Assembly: GCA_003024985.2 (NCBI GenBank)
Contig: PXIH01S0007714.1
DNA: 12,084 nucleotides
Strand: one strand, 5' to 3'
From: Euperipatoides rowelli
Taxonomy: Eukaryota > Onychophora > Udeonychophora > Euonychophora > Peripatopsidae
How positions within the stretch are numbered: the stretch's first letter is position 1; every line of letters begins with the position of its first letter. The position numbers and the translations under genes are program-made. Below are positions 1 to 8,077 of the stretch, piece by piece. Under the pieces are notes generated by a model. That model was not told the origin of the DNA. It saw only the letters and a program-made list of their open reading frames with translations, and ran no database searches.

Positions 1-8
1 AAAAAAAA

Positions 9-97
9 TTTCCAGTGGAATTTTTTTATAGTAATTATCTTTGAAAATCAATAATAAAATTTTTTTTAAAAAATCCGTTACATTTGACCTTTAATTA
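9..97 (+). repeat. Dispersed repeat R1, left copy (inverted relative to 11649-11730)
   Basis: This segment matches the reverse complement of 11649-11730 almost end to end. Two blocks are identical: about 23 bp at 37-59, centred on GAAAATCAATAATAAAA, and 21 bp at 77-97, reading GTTACATTTGACCTTTAATT plus one base. Between them only the length of a poly-T/A stretch differs. The similarity stops sharply after 97 and fades before 9, so the repeat is about 85-90 bp here, although it could continue left of the window. It has no coding potential. It could be the end of a transposon family or a stand-alone short repeat; the family is not recognised. Confidence 0.8.
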
Positions 98-823
98 TTT
101 CTCTAGTTTATATTATGAAATTAACATTACTAAGATAATTTTGGACTCATTTTTGTTCATTATATCTTGTGATAGATTTATGCTCTGTTAACCAGTTAAA
201 ACAATAAAGGGATTATAATAAAGTTATTTTAATTTTATTTATTATATATATAAAAAAAGACTATAAAATATGTTGTAAAATTCATGAAGATTTGATGTAG
301 TGTTGATGGTTTGGTACAAACAGATCCAATTATCTAACTCTGCTTCTCAAGAACTCTGTTAATGTTTATTGTGTTCTTGTAAATATTTATTTAAGATTCC
401 AACGTATCCTGCTTCATCTTGATTGAATGAACATTATATAAAAAATAAAAACATCACACTAGTTTTAATTGGATATTAAATTACCGGTAATTTTGCAACA
501 AAATAAAATTTGAAAAAAAAAAAAAAAAAATCCACATCTTGATTTTTTTTATAAATGTACTGTAGATCTTGAAATATTGAGACCTTCCAAATTTATTTAT
601 CTAAAGGCCAAAGTTATTTTTATCATAAGTCATTGTATTGAGTTAAATTTTAAATTTCTGTAAATTAACTGTGATAAATTGTTTATTGACTTTATAGCGA
701 AACTCATTTGAATGATCTCTCACCTTTGAACTTTCTTTTGATTCAGGTTCATTCATGTACTTTACCTCGACTTGCTTTTCCATACTTATGTATACTGTTC
801 CTAATTTTTCTCACTATTTCCAG
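98..823. other. AT-rich non-coding stretch, possibly intron
   Basis: No open frame or RNA gene is supported. It contains an A18 run near 514-531, several poly-T tracts and a 16-bp perfect palindrome at 478-493. The last 30 bases are pyrimidine-rich and end in CAG at 821-823, which would make the stretch an intron if the candidate exon that follows is real. A second pyrimidine tract followed by CAG lies near 726-747, so the acceptor is not unique. Everything beyond the listed motifs looks like unconstrained AT-rich DNA. Confidence 0.4.
478..493. repeat. 16-bp perfect palindrome centred on TACCGGTA
   Basis: The sequence AAATTACCGGTAATTT equals its own reverse complement. Its core TACCGGTA recurs at 2980-2987 and 8094-8101, which is frequent for a CpG-containing 8-mer in such AT-rich DNA. 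It could be a dyad-symmetric protein-binding site or a family-specific repeat remnant; no function can be assigned. Confidence 0.6.
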
Positions 824-1340
824 GTAGCTTTTATCAGGCGCCTTCAGAGTTTAATCACGCACATGGAAGCAAAATCTTTATTTTTGAAAAAAAAAATAAT
901 AATAATAAAACATTGTTTGAATTTAGAAGTAGTCTGTAATATTTTAAACTTTAAAATTTTTAGAAATAATATTAAAAGTTTTTCCTACAGAATTTATTAG
1001 TAGAAAATTTTAATCTATCTTTATGTGTGTAATGAATTTAGCTAAACCTTTAACAAAATATTTTTAAAAGTGTGTTTATCTTTTAATACATAGATATATT
1101 ATATGCAAATTCTTATACGGTATATTTAAAAAAAATTACTTAAGACTTTTTGAACAAAATTATAAATTTTTATGATCCAAGTTACAGACAATTTCTGTCA
1201 TAGTTAGTACGTTACTTCATTTTTGTGTATTTATAATATGCAAATAATTGTATGTCTAATCTTGCGCTGTTGGTAATATATTTTTCAGTGAAAGGAATTG
1301 TATATAATAAAATAAACCTTGGGAAAAAAGGGATATGCAA
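824..1340 (+). other. Candidate terminal exon with 3' UTR (weak)
   Basis: A pyrimidine-rich tract ending TCTCACTATTTCCAG at 823 is a good match to a metazoan 3' splice site. The next 60 bases are clearly richer in G+C than their surroundings. Two of three frames are open across the junction. One runs to a TAG at 998-1000 and begins VAFIRRLQSLITHMEAKSLF. The other stops at 937-939 and begins SFYQAPSEFNHAHGSKIFIF. Neither is recognised as a known family, and both soon run into A/T-rich low-complexity codons. Downstream sequence is UTR-like and ends in tandem AATAAA signals at 1306-1316, followed by a G/T-rich patch near 1341-1356. The upstream exon would lie outside the window. A chance acceptor in AT-rich DNA is the main alternative. 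Confidence 0.25.
1299..1316 (+). promoter_or_regulatory. Pumilio-like element joined to poly(A) signals
   Basis: TGTATATA at 1299-1306 matches the PUF-protein consensus UGUANAUA. It overlaps directly with AATAAA at 1306-1311 and a second AATAAA at 1311-1316. A G/T- and T-rich stretch follows about 25-40 bases on, where a downstream cleavage element would be expected. If the candidate exon before it is transcribed, this is its likely 3' end. In AT-rich DNA each motif alone is common by chance; the combination is the only reason to list it. Confidence 0.3.
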
Positions 1341-1780
1341 AGTGTTCATTTTTTAGATTTTAAATTGTAGAGAATTTGAAAAGCCCATATTTTTAAGTAT
1401 ATGCATAAAGCTAATGCAATTTGTGTTACCACTTGCATTTAAATATTGTTCAGCTTGAGAAACATGTTAAGTTCTATAACTTTATATCTAAAACTATTTT
1501 TATATATGTATTAAGTCTATTATAAAATACTGAGACAATATTACTTTATTTAAAAATAGAATTCTGGAAAAAAATTGTTAAAATTTTAATTATAATAATT
1601 TTATTTTTAATTATCAATTAATAAAAATATTTTTTTTTATTAAAGCAAATGTCTTTTATTAGAAAGCTTTAATGAATATACTGTATTTCCCCCTGAAGAT
1701 ATTAAAAAAAGCAAGATCTGTACTCCCCTAAATAAGCCAAGATTTGTCATAGTGAATTTAAATCATAATAAGTGGTGTGA
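1341..1780. other. AT-rich stretch with no identifiable feature
   Basis: I see no gene, RNA or clear repeat. Most of it is low-complexity A/T sequence, especially 1550-1650. From about 1686 to 1780 the composition is a little more complex, with a run of five C at 1690-1694 and CCCC at 1726-1729. That part leads into the inverted repeat that follows and may be an old, unrecognised repeat. Confidence 0.5.
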
Positions 1781-1899
1781 TCACATGAACTAAAAATGAC
1801 ATCATCAAAACTGTTGTAATTTTTGCTTAGTGTATTATCGATGCTATTTTAACAAGATTCTAGAAACGGGATGAATAATCCACATTTTTAGTCATGTGA
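1781..1899. repeat. Short inverted repeat, 17-18 bp arms
   Basis: The left arm TCACATGAACTAAAAATG at 1781-1798 pairs with the right arm CATTTTTAGTCATGTGA at 1883-1899. All bases match except one extra A in the left arm. The arms enclose 84 bases without coding potential. The CCTAACC-type repeat begins about 20 bases to the right. This could be the termini of a very small MITE or internal structure of a larger repeat; no matching short target duplication was obvious just outside the arms. Confidence 0.6.
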
Positions 1900-1920
1900 T
1901 AAAAATGGATAGCAGCCTTA

Positions 1921-2057
1921 ATTTTTTATTTATAGTCCTAACCTTGCCGTAATCCTGAACCCTAACTCCAACTATGTATTAAACCCACTTTGCCCCAACC
2001 TATGATAATTTAGAGGTGAAATAATCCTTTTGTGATTGACTGAGAATTTTGATAACT
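1921..2057 (+). repeat. CCTAACC-type dispersed repeat, copy 1
   Basis: This matches 10412-10535 in the same orientation. Shared blocks, in order: a T-rich lead followed by TTTA and TCCTAACC; CCGTAA; CCCTA followed by CTCTAACTACATATTAAACC-like sequence; CCTATGATAAT; GTGAAATAATCCTTTT; and GATTTTGATAA with small changes. The CCTAACCCTA-like phase resembles telomere-like (CCCTAA) microsatellite decay, but copy 1 and copy 2 share non-repetitive sequence on both sides, so this is one repeat family and not two chance microsatellites. The family is not recognised. Confidence 0.75.
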
Positions 2058-2187
2058 TCCTACCGTAATGATGAAAAAACATGCACAGATGTCAAAACTG
2101 CGGTAAAATGTGTATTATTCAACCAGTTTCTAGACACTTTTCTAATTTCAGCTTTGTCAATTTAATTTTAATCTGACAAAATTACAC

Positions 2188-2307
2188 AATGTTAGCAAAG
2201 TCCGAACACATCTAATACATCATCTTAAATAGAAATCAAAGCAAGGTGTTTGCTTCGATTTCTATTCAGATGATGTAATAGAAGACGTGTTCATTCTTAT
2301 TAACATT
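2188..2307. repeat. Long imperfect hairpin / foldback element
   Basis: Positions 2204-2245 and 2251-2292 form nearly complementary arms of about 42 bp around a very short loop. Within them GAACAC, ACATCATCT and AATAGAAATC pair with their complements, and there is one 3-base bulge plus a few mismatches. Outside this core AATGTTA at 2188-2194 pairs with TAACATT at 2301-2307. Weak similarity of the flanks (about 2120-2190 against 2308-2375) suggests an older, larger foldback. There is no coding sequence. A foldback MITE is the simplest reading; a transcript would form a long double-stranded stem and could feed small-RNA processing. Confidence 0.8.
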
Positions 2308-2579
2308 TATAAAACTTTGGTTTTAACACATTTTTAAATGAAATAAGAAAATTTGATGAATTAAACGTACATTTTTTGGGCAAAATAAAACTAAATGAAC
2401 AAAGTTGAAAATAGCACTGATAATACGTTTTAAATAAATCACATTAAAATATTTATAAAATTAGATAATATATCAATATTTAAACTTTATCTCAATTTTT
2501 TAGTAGAATTCCAATTTTATATTTTGATTTTAAGAGCTTGAAATTATAAGCATGAAAAATCCAACAAAATCAATAAAGA

Positions 2580-3140
2580 GTACGTGATTGGAACCAAACC
2601 GAAATTCAATTGCTTACAACTGCGTATTTAATTAAGCAGATTTTAGTTTGGAATCAACTAAAATTTCTGTTGGATATTGAATTGAAAACCAATAAAAATT
2701 CTGTTAGCCAATTAATTTTTTTATTAAACCATTATAATGTCTAACAACTGCATATCTAATGAACTTCATATTCAGTTATACCATTAGGATATTTGTGTAA
2801 TCCAATTGCAATAAGCTACACATCCAATTTAATTTAGTTCGGAATTGTTTAATGGATTTTTAAATAGATATAAAATTGACTTTAATTGAATGTCAATGTA
2901 TTCCAATCAAGAGTTTGCTTCAATTAAATATCCGATTGATTTCCACTGCAATATCTAAAAATTAATTCATTTAATTGGATACCGGTACAGAATTGATGAA
3001 CACACTAATGGCCTAATTTGATCTGAGATTTGTTCCAATTAAACAAATTGTTCCAATTAAGTCCTTAATCCTTGAAAAAAAAATGTAATTTAACCAGTTA
3101 AATTGTAGTCTATTAAACCAATCATAATTTCCAATTTGTG
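2580..3140. repeat. Degenerate CCAATT-rich repeat field
   Basis: The motif CCAATT or its complement AATTGG, with near variants, recurs about a dozen times, for example at 2801, 2823, 2971, 3034 and 3052. Longer similarities show tandem origin: ACTGCGTATTTAATTA near 2619, ACTGCATATCTAATGA near 2748 and CACTGCAATATCTAAAAATT near 2945 look like diverged copies. TGTTCCAATTAA occurs twice 19 bases apart (3031-3042 and 3050-3061). The spacing is irregular, so the ancestral unit cannot be fixed. No coding potential is seen. Confidence 0.5.
3003..3080 (+). repeat. Dispersed repeat R2, copy 1
   Basis: This resembles 4381-4455 in the same direction. TATGGCCTAA/AATGGCCTAA starts both copies, and TAAGTCCTTAATC followed by two or three variable bases and TGAAAAAAAAA ends both. 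The two anchor blocks are 1377 and 1374 bases apart between copies, so they are collinear with only a 3-base indel. The middle is diverged. The family is not recognised, and it overlaps the CCAATT-rich field. Confidence 0.5.
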
Positions 3141-3154
3141 TTAAATTCTTTGAA

Positions 3155-3169
3155 ATATATATATATATA
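3155..3169. repeat. (AT)n microsatellite
   Basis: An alternating A/T run of 15 bases. Similar runs lie at about 3930-3946 and 5059-5071. These are simple-sequence tracts with no assigned role. Confidence 0.9.
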
Positions 3170-3963
3170 GGTTTAATGAGATACAAATAGCATAAAATTT
3201 GAAATTCTGTAATAGTTCTTTATAAGTTGTTCAATATTTAGGGATCTTTAACTTTCTCATGACAATTTGCAAAACAGATATTTACCAGCCATATACTGTA
3301 TATTTTAATCCAAGAGATGGTACATATTGGATGAAATATTTATAGCACCAATGATGCATTTCAAAACATATAACTTAGAATATAAAATAAACTATATGTA
3401 CTGTATATACAATAAATTATTTTTTTCATAAAATTATGCAGATATTAATATCTATAATTTATTTTTTCTGTAATGTCAAAATGTACTATATATATTTTTT
3501 AAACTTCTAAAATAAACTATCGTATACAAAATATATATTTAAATGTAAAATAGAACCCTAATTTTAGCTCCAAATATAATTACAGACAGCTACGGGAAAG
3601 ATACTAGTAGACTAGAATTTTCACTTATTGTTCATGTACCAATGAAGAAATGAAGAATCTTGGTTCAATTTAGCTCAGCATAAATCTAATTAATTTCTAA
3701 ATTTTATTTTTTATTAGAAAAATATTAATTATTAGTGATTTATAATGATAAAAAAATTTAGTTATAATTATTATTTTACTCTGCAGTAAACTTTCCCTCA
3801 ACTGAACAAACAGTGGTGTAAGCAATAAATAGGGAATTTGTTGGTTTAATCATACCACCTCCTTGAAATGTGGATAGAGAAAAAAAGTCATAGGAATTAT
3901 TAGATAAAATCCATGAGAAAAATATTTAAATATATATATATATATTACCTCTATAAGAGAAAA
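3170..3963. other. AT-rich stretch without a gene
   Basis: No coding region or RNA gene is seen. It holds TACTGTA motifs at 3294 and 3399, a dense TATATA-rich stretch at 3380-3545, and an (AT)n tract at 3930-3946 just before the LTR. From 3580 to 3660 and 3780 to 3900 the sequence is slightly less simple, but I find no repeat partner for it within the window. Confidence 0.5.
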
Positions 3964-4268
3964 TGTTTGTCTTTATTTACAACTCTAAGTATTATTTACA
4001 AATCTTGCGTTATCTACAATCTCGCGCTCTTCTTAGGAGAAACATCTGCCATCTACAAGTACATATAGAAAATTTGTATTACTTAAAATTCCTAGTTTTA
4101 GCACCTTTTAGGAACGTACTTCGGCTTTCTTCCGAGATAACATCCAGAAAAAAAGCTTTTTCCAGATCCGATACACCGGAGGTCGGCCTCTCCGGTGTGT
4201 CAAATCGTATTTATGTCAAGGCTTCCACGTCTCATTACCTCACGACCGTCACACCTTGACTCTTGACA
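3964..4268 (-). mobile_element. Probable solo LTR, Ty3/Gypsy-like
   Basis: Read on the minus strand, this 305-bp segment begins TGTCAAGAGTC and ends AAATAAAGACAAACA, giving the TGT...ACA ends typical of LTRs. It is flanked by AAAA at 3960-3963 and 4269-4272, compatible with a 4-bp target duplication, though A-rich flanks make that weak evidence. An AATAAA signal lies at 3977-3972 (minus), close to the end, which would leave an unusually short U5. The body is clearly richer in G+C than the surroundings. It contains two stems: ACACCGGAG/CTCCGGTGT at 4173-4198 and GTCAAGG/CCTTGAC at 4215-4260. No gag-pol sequence or second LTR follows on either side, so recombination to a solo LTR is inferred. 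The 98-codon frame at 3963-4259 is judged accidental. Another TGT...ACA-ended repeat class remains possible. Confidence 0.6.
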
Positions 4269-4380
4269 AAAATATTGTTTATGGGACAAAGAAATATCAG
4301 ATTTGACTTGTAAGTCTATTCTAGATATAAAGTATTAATTATAGCTAAGCAAAGTATTGCAATTTTAACTTTTTGAAATT

Positions 4381-4455
4381 ACTTATGGCCTAAATTTAGT
4401 TAAACGCATAATTTTATTTTCTGGCAATTGATAAGTCCTTAATCGCTGAAAAAAA
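4381..4455 (+). repeat. Dispersed repeat R2, copy 2
   Basis: This is the partner of 3003-3080. It shares TATGGCCTAA at its start and TAAGTCCTTAATC with a poly-A tail at its end. A poly-A run after a conserved block is compatible with a retroposed (SINE-like) end, but no internal Pol III boxes were found. Confidence 0.5.
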
Positions 4456-5584
4456 AAAAAAAGATTAAATTCCTACAGGTTACATACATTCAGCACACTG
4501 AGCAAAATAATTAATAGAATATATACATGTAATAATGCATTTTTTGTTTTCATTTTAATTATTGTGATAATATTGTTTAATTAAATGAAGTTTTAAAGTC
4601 TTTCACATTTTTATTCATGTTTGTATTTATCAAATATTTTGAAAAAAAAAAAAAATTAAGCATAAATATTTTTTTAAAAAATATCAAGCATGTACAGTAT
4701 ATAAGATTAAAAAAGAAAATTGATGGTAGAGGGATTGACTTTATTATGCAAATTTTTGTGCATTTATTATGTGTTATGCCAATTTCCAATACAGTATTAC
4801 ATTTTGATTTTATAAAATGCTTTAATCATGATTGACACATTAATTATCAAATTACTCAAGGCTGTAAAATATGGGCTTCTAATGGACCTGTTGATTTCTA
4901 TATATTTCCTCTATATGGTGTTCTCGTAAAGTTGGAAAATAAACTAAAAAGTATTAAAAACGGTTGCTAATATTGATATCTCAAATGATCAATTTTTACA
5001 TCATAATTTTCAAGTTACCATTTTTTAACTCGAGATTGTCAAGATACACTATATACAGTATATATATATATTTATGTTCCAGTATGTTTTACTTTGAAAG
5101 AAATATATAGAAATAAATAGGTCCACTTGTAGAAAAAAAAATCTCAAAGTTATGCTGGTTTCAGAAACTAGCTGTTCTTTTATCATTACTGCTCCATGTT
5201 TGTTCCCTTTTGATTAACATTCTTACATAGACTATTTGTGAAATTGTATGTACAAATAGTTACCTTATTTTTCTATGAAGCATGTACATAAAGAGTTTGT
5301 GTAAATATACTTTCTTTTAAAATACTTTGTAACTTCTTTTCAGCTGTCAAATGTTTTATGAATAAAGATTTGACATTTAGTGGAATTTGTGTATTGAGTT
5401 CATTTATTCTAAAAAAAAAAAATTGAAATAAATATTTATTTGAACATTCAGCAGATAGGGTTACTATATGTCACAAATAAGAGTCCTGGACATGAATAAA
5501 ATAATTTTATTTTCAGTTTTTTTTTACTGTCAAATGTTTTTTTTTTAATGTGTTTATTTTATCTACCACTAAAAGAACATAGAG
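4456..5584. other. AT-rich stretch, partly 3' UTR-like, no gene supported
   Basis: No protein-coding region is convincing; frames up to 72 codons near 4577-4835 on both strands are low-complexity. Around 5150-5400 the sequence resembles a metazoan 3' UTR. A GTCAAAT...ATTTGAC stem (5346-5375) encloses AATAAA, and a T/G-rich patch TTTGTGTATTGAG follows. CTGTCAAATGTTTT occurs at about 5343 and again at about 5528. TACAGTA motifs lie at 4693, 4790 and 5054. Without an upstream exon these remain suggestive only. Confidence 0.4.
5231..5260. repeat. Small perfect stem-loop
   Basis: ACTATTTGT at 5231-5239 and ACAAATAGT at 5252-5260 are exact complements separated by 12 bases. It is short and AT-rich and could be fortuitous. 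Confidence 0.6.
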
Positions 5585-5592
5585 CATGTAGG

Positions 5593-6295
5593 CAGGTTGG
5601 ATTTAGACTTTTTTTGGCCCCGAGTACAAAAAAAAATATGGGGGCCCGCTGGTACAGAAGGGGGTCNGGGGGGGGGGATNCCCCCAGCAGGGTCCAGGGG
5701 CAGAGCCCTGTCGGAAATTTTTCTTTTTTTAAAAAAGAAAATATTGAGGTTTTTAAATGCAAATTTTTTTCACTGCTAGAAACAGTCAGTTCCTGTGAGT
5801 AAATTGCTCCGGAAACGGACTACTTTTTCCAGCATTGGAAATTTTTTTGCACTACTTCCAAGAAACACTTTTTACTAAATTTAATTTGTATAGGATGATT
5901 ACAGCTAATAAAGACATTTCAATTTATTAGAGTTCCTTGGTTATCTCTCATTTTAATATTGACACTTTAAGGCTGATTTAAAAAACTTTTGTCTCGAAAG
6001 GAAGTTAACCCTAAAAAATATTTTTTGTGTGTATAACCTGACTGTAATAAATATCTGTTATAATGCAGTATAGATTAATGGGGGTAAAGAAATAAACAAA
6101 CACACACTACATTATGGAAATAAAAAATTTATATATACAGTATAATATTTTTAGGGATAGGGCCATCAAAATTAAGGTCGACTAATATTTTAGATAAAAC
6201 TCACAAAATGTCTTGCATACTATATTAAAAAATGTTTTTTTTTAGGGGTGGGATCCTGGGTGCACGTTCATGTGCCCCTCGTAAATCCACCCCTG
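5593..6295. mobile_element. Non-autonomous hAT-type DNA transposon
   Basis: The element is bounded by an exact 8-bp duplication, CATGTAGG, at 5585-5592 and 6296-6303. Its ends are imperfect terminal inverted repeats: CAGGTTGGATTTAGA on the left and, read inward from the right, CAGGGGTGGATTTACGA. An 8-bp target duplication together with ends starting CAGGG is the hallmark of the hAT superfamily. The 703 bp contain no transposase frame, so movement would have required an enzyme supplied in trans. A GC-rich block at 5616-5716, with long G and C runs, contrasts with the AT-rich rest and holds two N characters (5667, 5680). Open frames of up to 84 codons across it arise from the G/C runs and are not genes. 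The left end lacks one or two G of the right end, consistent with decay. Confidence 0.9.
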
Positions 6296-6303
6296 CATGT
6301 AGG

Positions 6304-7605
6304 TTAGAAATGTAAATAAAATAACCCTAAAATGAATAAATAAACTTATGTTACTGAGATGTTCCTGCATCATCAACATTAGTTGTTTCATGCAGTGAGA
6401 CTATTTGCTGGAACTGTGGATTTGTTTAAAGTCTTTGAATGAAAAAACTGTTCACAACACTTTAGAAAAATAAGTTTACATAAAACACTCGCTCCCACCA
6501 TGCAAATATTTAATCTATTCCTTTTGTCCGTCCATAATGAATTAAGGAAAACGCAGGTGTGGGTCCCGGAAAAAAGGAAAGCAAATTCTACTACACATCT
6601 GCTTTCTCTTCCTCAAACTTTTTGAAAACTTGTACCCATATATCTTGGTGAATAAAGATTACTCAAGTATTTTTTTGTTTCTGTAAAATTCCATTCACAA
6701 AAAATAATAATTTAAATGTAATTCAATTTCTACACTTAGAAGATATTGCTTGTAAAGATTTTTAATTAGTTTTTTTTCCATCAAAATCCAAGACTTTTCC
6801 GTGTCGCGATAAATTTCTTTGGGTTGACTGGGAAAATGCCATATTTCCGTGTCTCAGAAAATCTGGGCCATATAGTAATCCTAACCATAGATCACATTTC
6901 TTTGACGATTCATAATTTATTCACATAAAACACAAGACCCATACAAAAGCCAGGATACCTACTGATATCAAAAACACAGTTTATTGGCACACACATGCAC
7001 AAATAATTTTCAAGTGGTAAAAAGTAAAGACTTGAGTATTTGATTTTGTAATTTAATGTGAAGCAAAAAACAAAGTCCAGATTTACTGTAGATTGGGTAA
7101 GTTGTTGTCATCTCCATTTATTTGCCTTTTTTATTTACGTATAACGTACTGTATATTTTTATAGTGCGAAAAAAAAAATTTCAATTAGTGAATAATGCAC
7201 CAGTCACACTCTGATTAAATTCATATGCATACTATATCTTCATGTACTATGCAAAATGAACATTTCTGAGTTGGAACGTTTTTTTAAACCACCAGGCACG
7301 TTAAGGCATCCAGTACGCCACTGTGCTCATTTTTAATTTAAATACAATTGTGTATTTATATGCCCTTTCCTAACATTAATTTCTTCATTAAACATTTTTT
7401 TAGAACTGTGTGGTTATACAATTTAATCTAATTGTCTTCATGTATCGCTTGGCACACCGCGTGCACAGATGTGCGAGTAAATTTAATTTTAGCGCAAAAA
7501 TATAGAAATTTACAAATAAAGAGCATATTTAATTTGTATAATCCAACATAAATGATTCCAAAAGATTGTCTTATTATTTTTGAAAAATCTTATAATAAGC
7601 ATAAT
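6304..7605. other. Gene-free stretch with scattered, more complex patches
   Basis: No supported gene. Three patches are less AT-rich than the background and may be old transposon remains. The first is about 6530-6610, with GTCCGTCC and GGTGTGGGTCCCGG plus a small GAAAGCA/TGCTTTC stem at 6577-6606. The second is about 6790-6890, where TTTTCCGTGTC and ATTTCCGTGTCTC are near repeats 60-70 bases apart, followed by AATCCTAACC. The third is about 7285-7330 and 7445-7480, with CpG-containing runs such as CACCGCGTGCACAGATGTGC. AATAAA occurs at 6652 with nothing gene-like before it. I could not assign any patch to a family. Confidence 0.4.
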
Positions 7606-7919
7606 GAAGAAAGATTAAAAATTAAAACATTTTCTGTTTATACACTTCATTTTTGCTTTCCAAGTGCCGCTTTAATTTTTAAAAATTATTTTTGTTCAGT
7701 TCTGCAATAATAAAATAGAAAATTATTAGTTTTACTGTATGTACGTTCATGTGCCCCTTGTAAAGGAAGAATGAAAATTAAAACATTTTCTCTCAGTTAC
7801 ACGATTCTTAATTTTTCTGTTTTCGGTGTTTATTTTGTCCCTTTAATTTTTTAAAACATGATTATTTTTGTTCAGTTATGCAATAATAAAATATTCAAAA
7901 GAAAACTTTTAGTTTTACT
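7606..7919 (+). repeat. Two-copy tandem duplication (about 130 and 156 bp)
   Basis: Copy A (7606-7736) and copy B (7764-7919) share, in order, ATTAAAACATTTTCT, a T-rich middle with CTTTAATTTTT, TTATTTTTGTTCAGTT, TGCAATAATAAAATA and AGTTTTACT. The offset between matching blocks grows from 157 to 183 bases, so copy B has gained or copy A has lost small segments. Between the copies sits a 25-bp piece (7740-7764) almost identical to the right end of the hAT-type element. No coding content is seen. Confidence 0.75.
7740..7764 (+). repeat. Fragment matching the hAT element's right end
   Basis: These 25 bases match 6261-6285 of the hAT-type element at 23 positions; the shared core is ACGTTCATGTGCCCC. 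Both differences are C to T. The terminal CCACCCCTG of the element is missing here, and sequence upstream of the fragment does not match, so this is a truncated relic of a related element or a short segment both share. Confidence 0.65.
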
Positions 7920-7957
7920 AAAATGATTTATTTATTGTATTTTGTGTGCCACAGCCC

Positions 7958-8035
7958 CAGGGGTAGGCAAGGTTTTTTTCTAAGTGTAGCCTAACGGTGG
8001 CTTTCGATAAGCTGCTGTCGCCTATATTAGGCTAC
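7958..8035 (+). repeat. hAT-like end motif followed by inverted repeat
   Basis: CAGGGGTAGGCAAGG at 7958-7972 resembles the starting bases of many hAT elements. It is followed by GTAGCCTAA at 7986-7994 and its exact complement TTAGGCTAC at 8027-8035. No matching opposite terminus or 8-bp duplication was found within the window, so this may be one end of a decayed element. AGCCTAA recurs at about 8051. Confidence 0.35.
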
Positions 8036-8077
8036 CTACTATTCATTGGAGCCTAATAAAAAAGGTCATTAAAAATT

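Noticed and set aside
1936-1970. Interstitial telomere or microsatellite
   Set aside because: CCTAACC phrases are irregular, and the same sequence plus unique flanks recurs at 10412-10535, so it is part of a dispersed repeat.
3963-4259. 98-codon plus-strand open frame
   Set aside because: It lies almost exactly within the probable solo LTR, antisense to it, with no recognisable motif. The higher G+C of the LTR explains the lack of stop codons.
4577-4835. Mutually antisense 70- and 72-codon frames
   Set aside because: Both are rich in Lys/Phe/Ile from poly-A and poly-T runs, with no domain or splice context.
5340-5400. Confident 3' UTR end of a gene
   Set aside because: The AATAAA with downstream T/G patch is suggestive, but no exon, frame or splice site lies upstream and AATAAA is frequent by chance here.
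5548-5802. Overlapping frames of 60-84 codons on both strands
   Set aside because: They are produced by G/C and A/T homopolymers inside the hAT element and contain N-derived unknown residues; open frames on both strands argue against coding.
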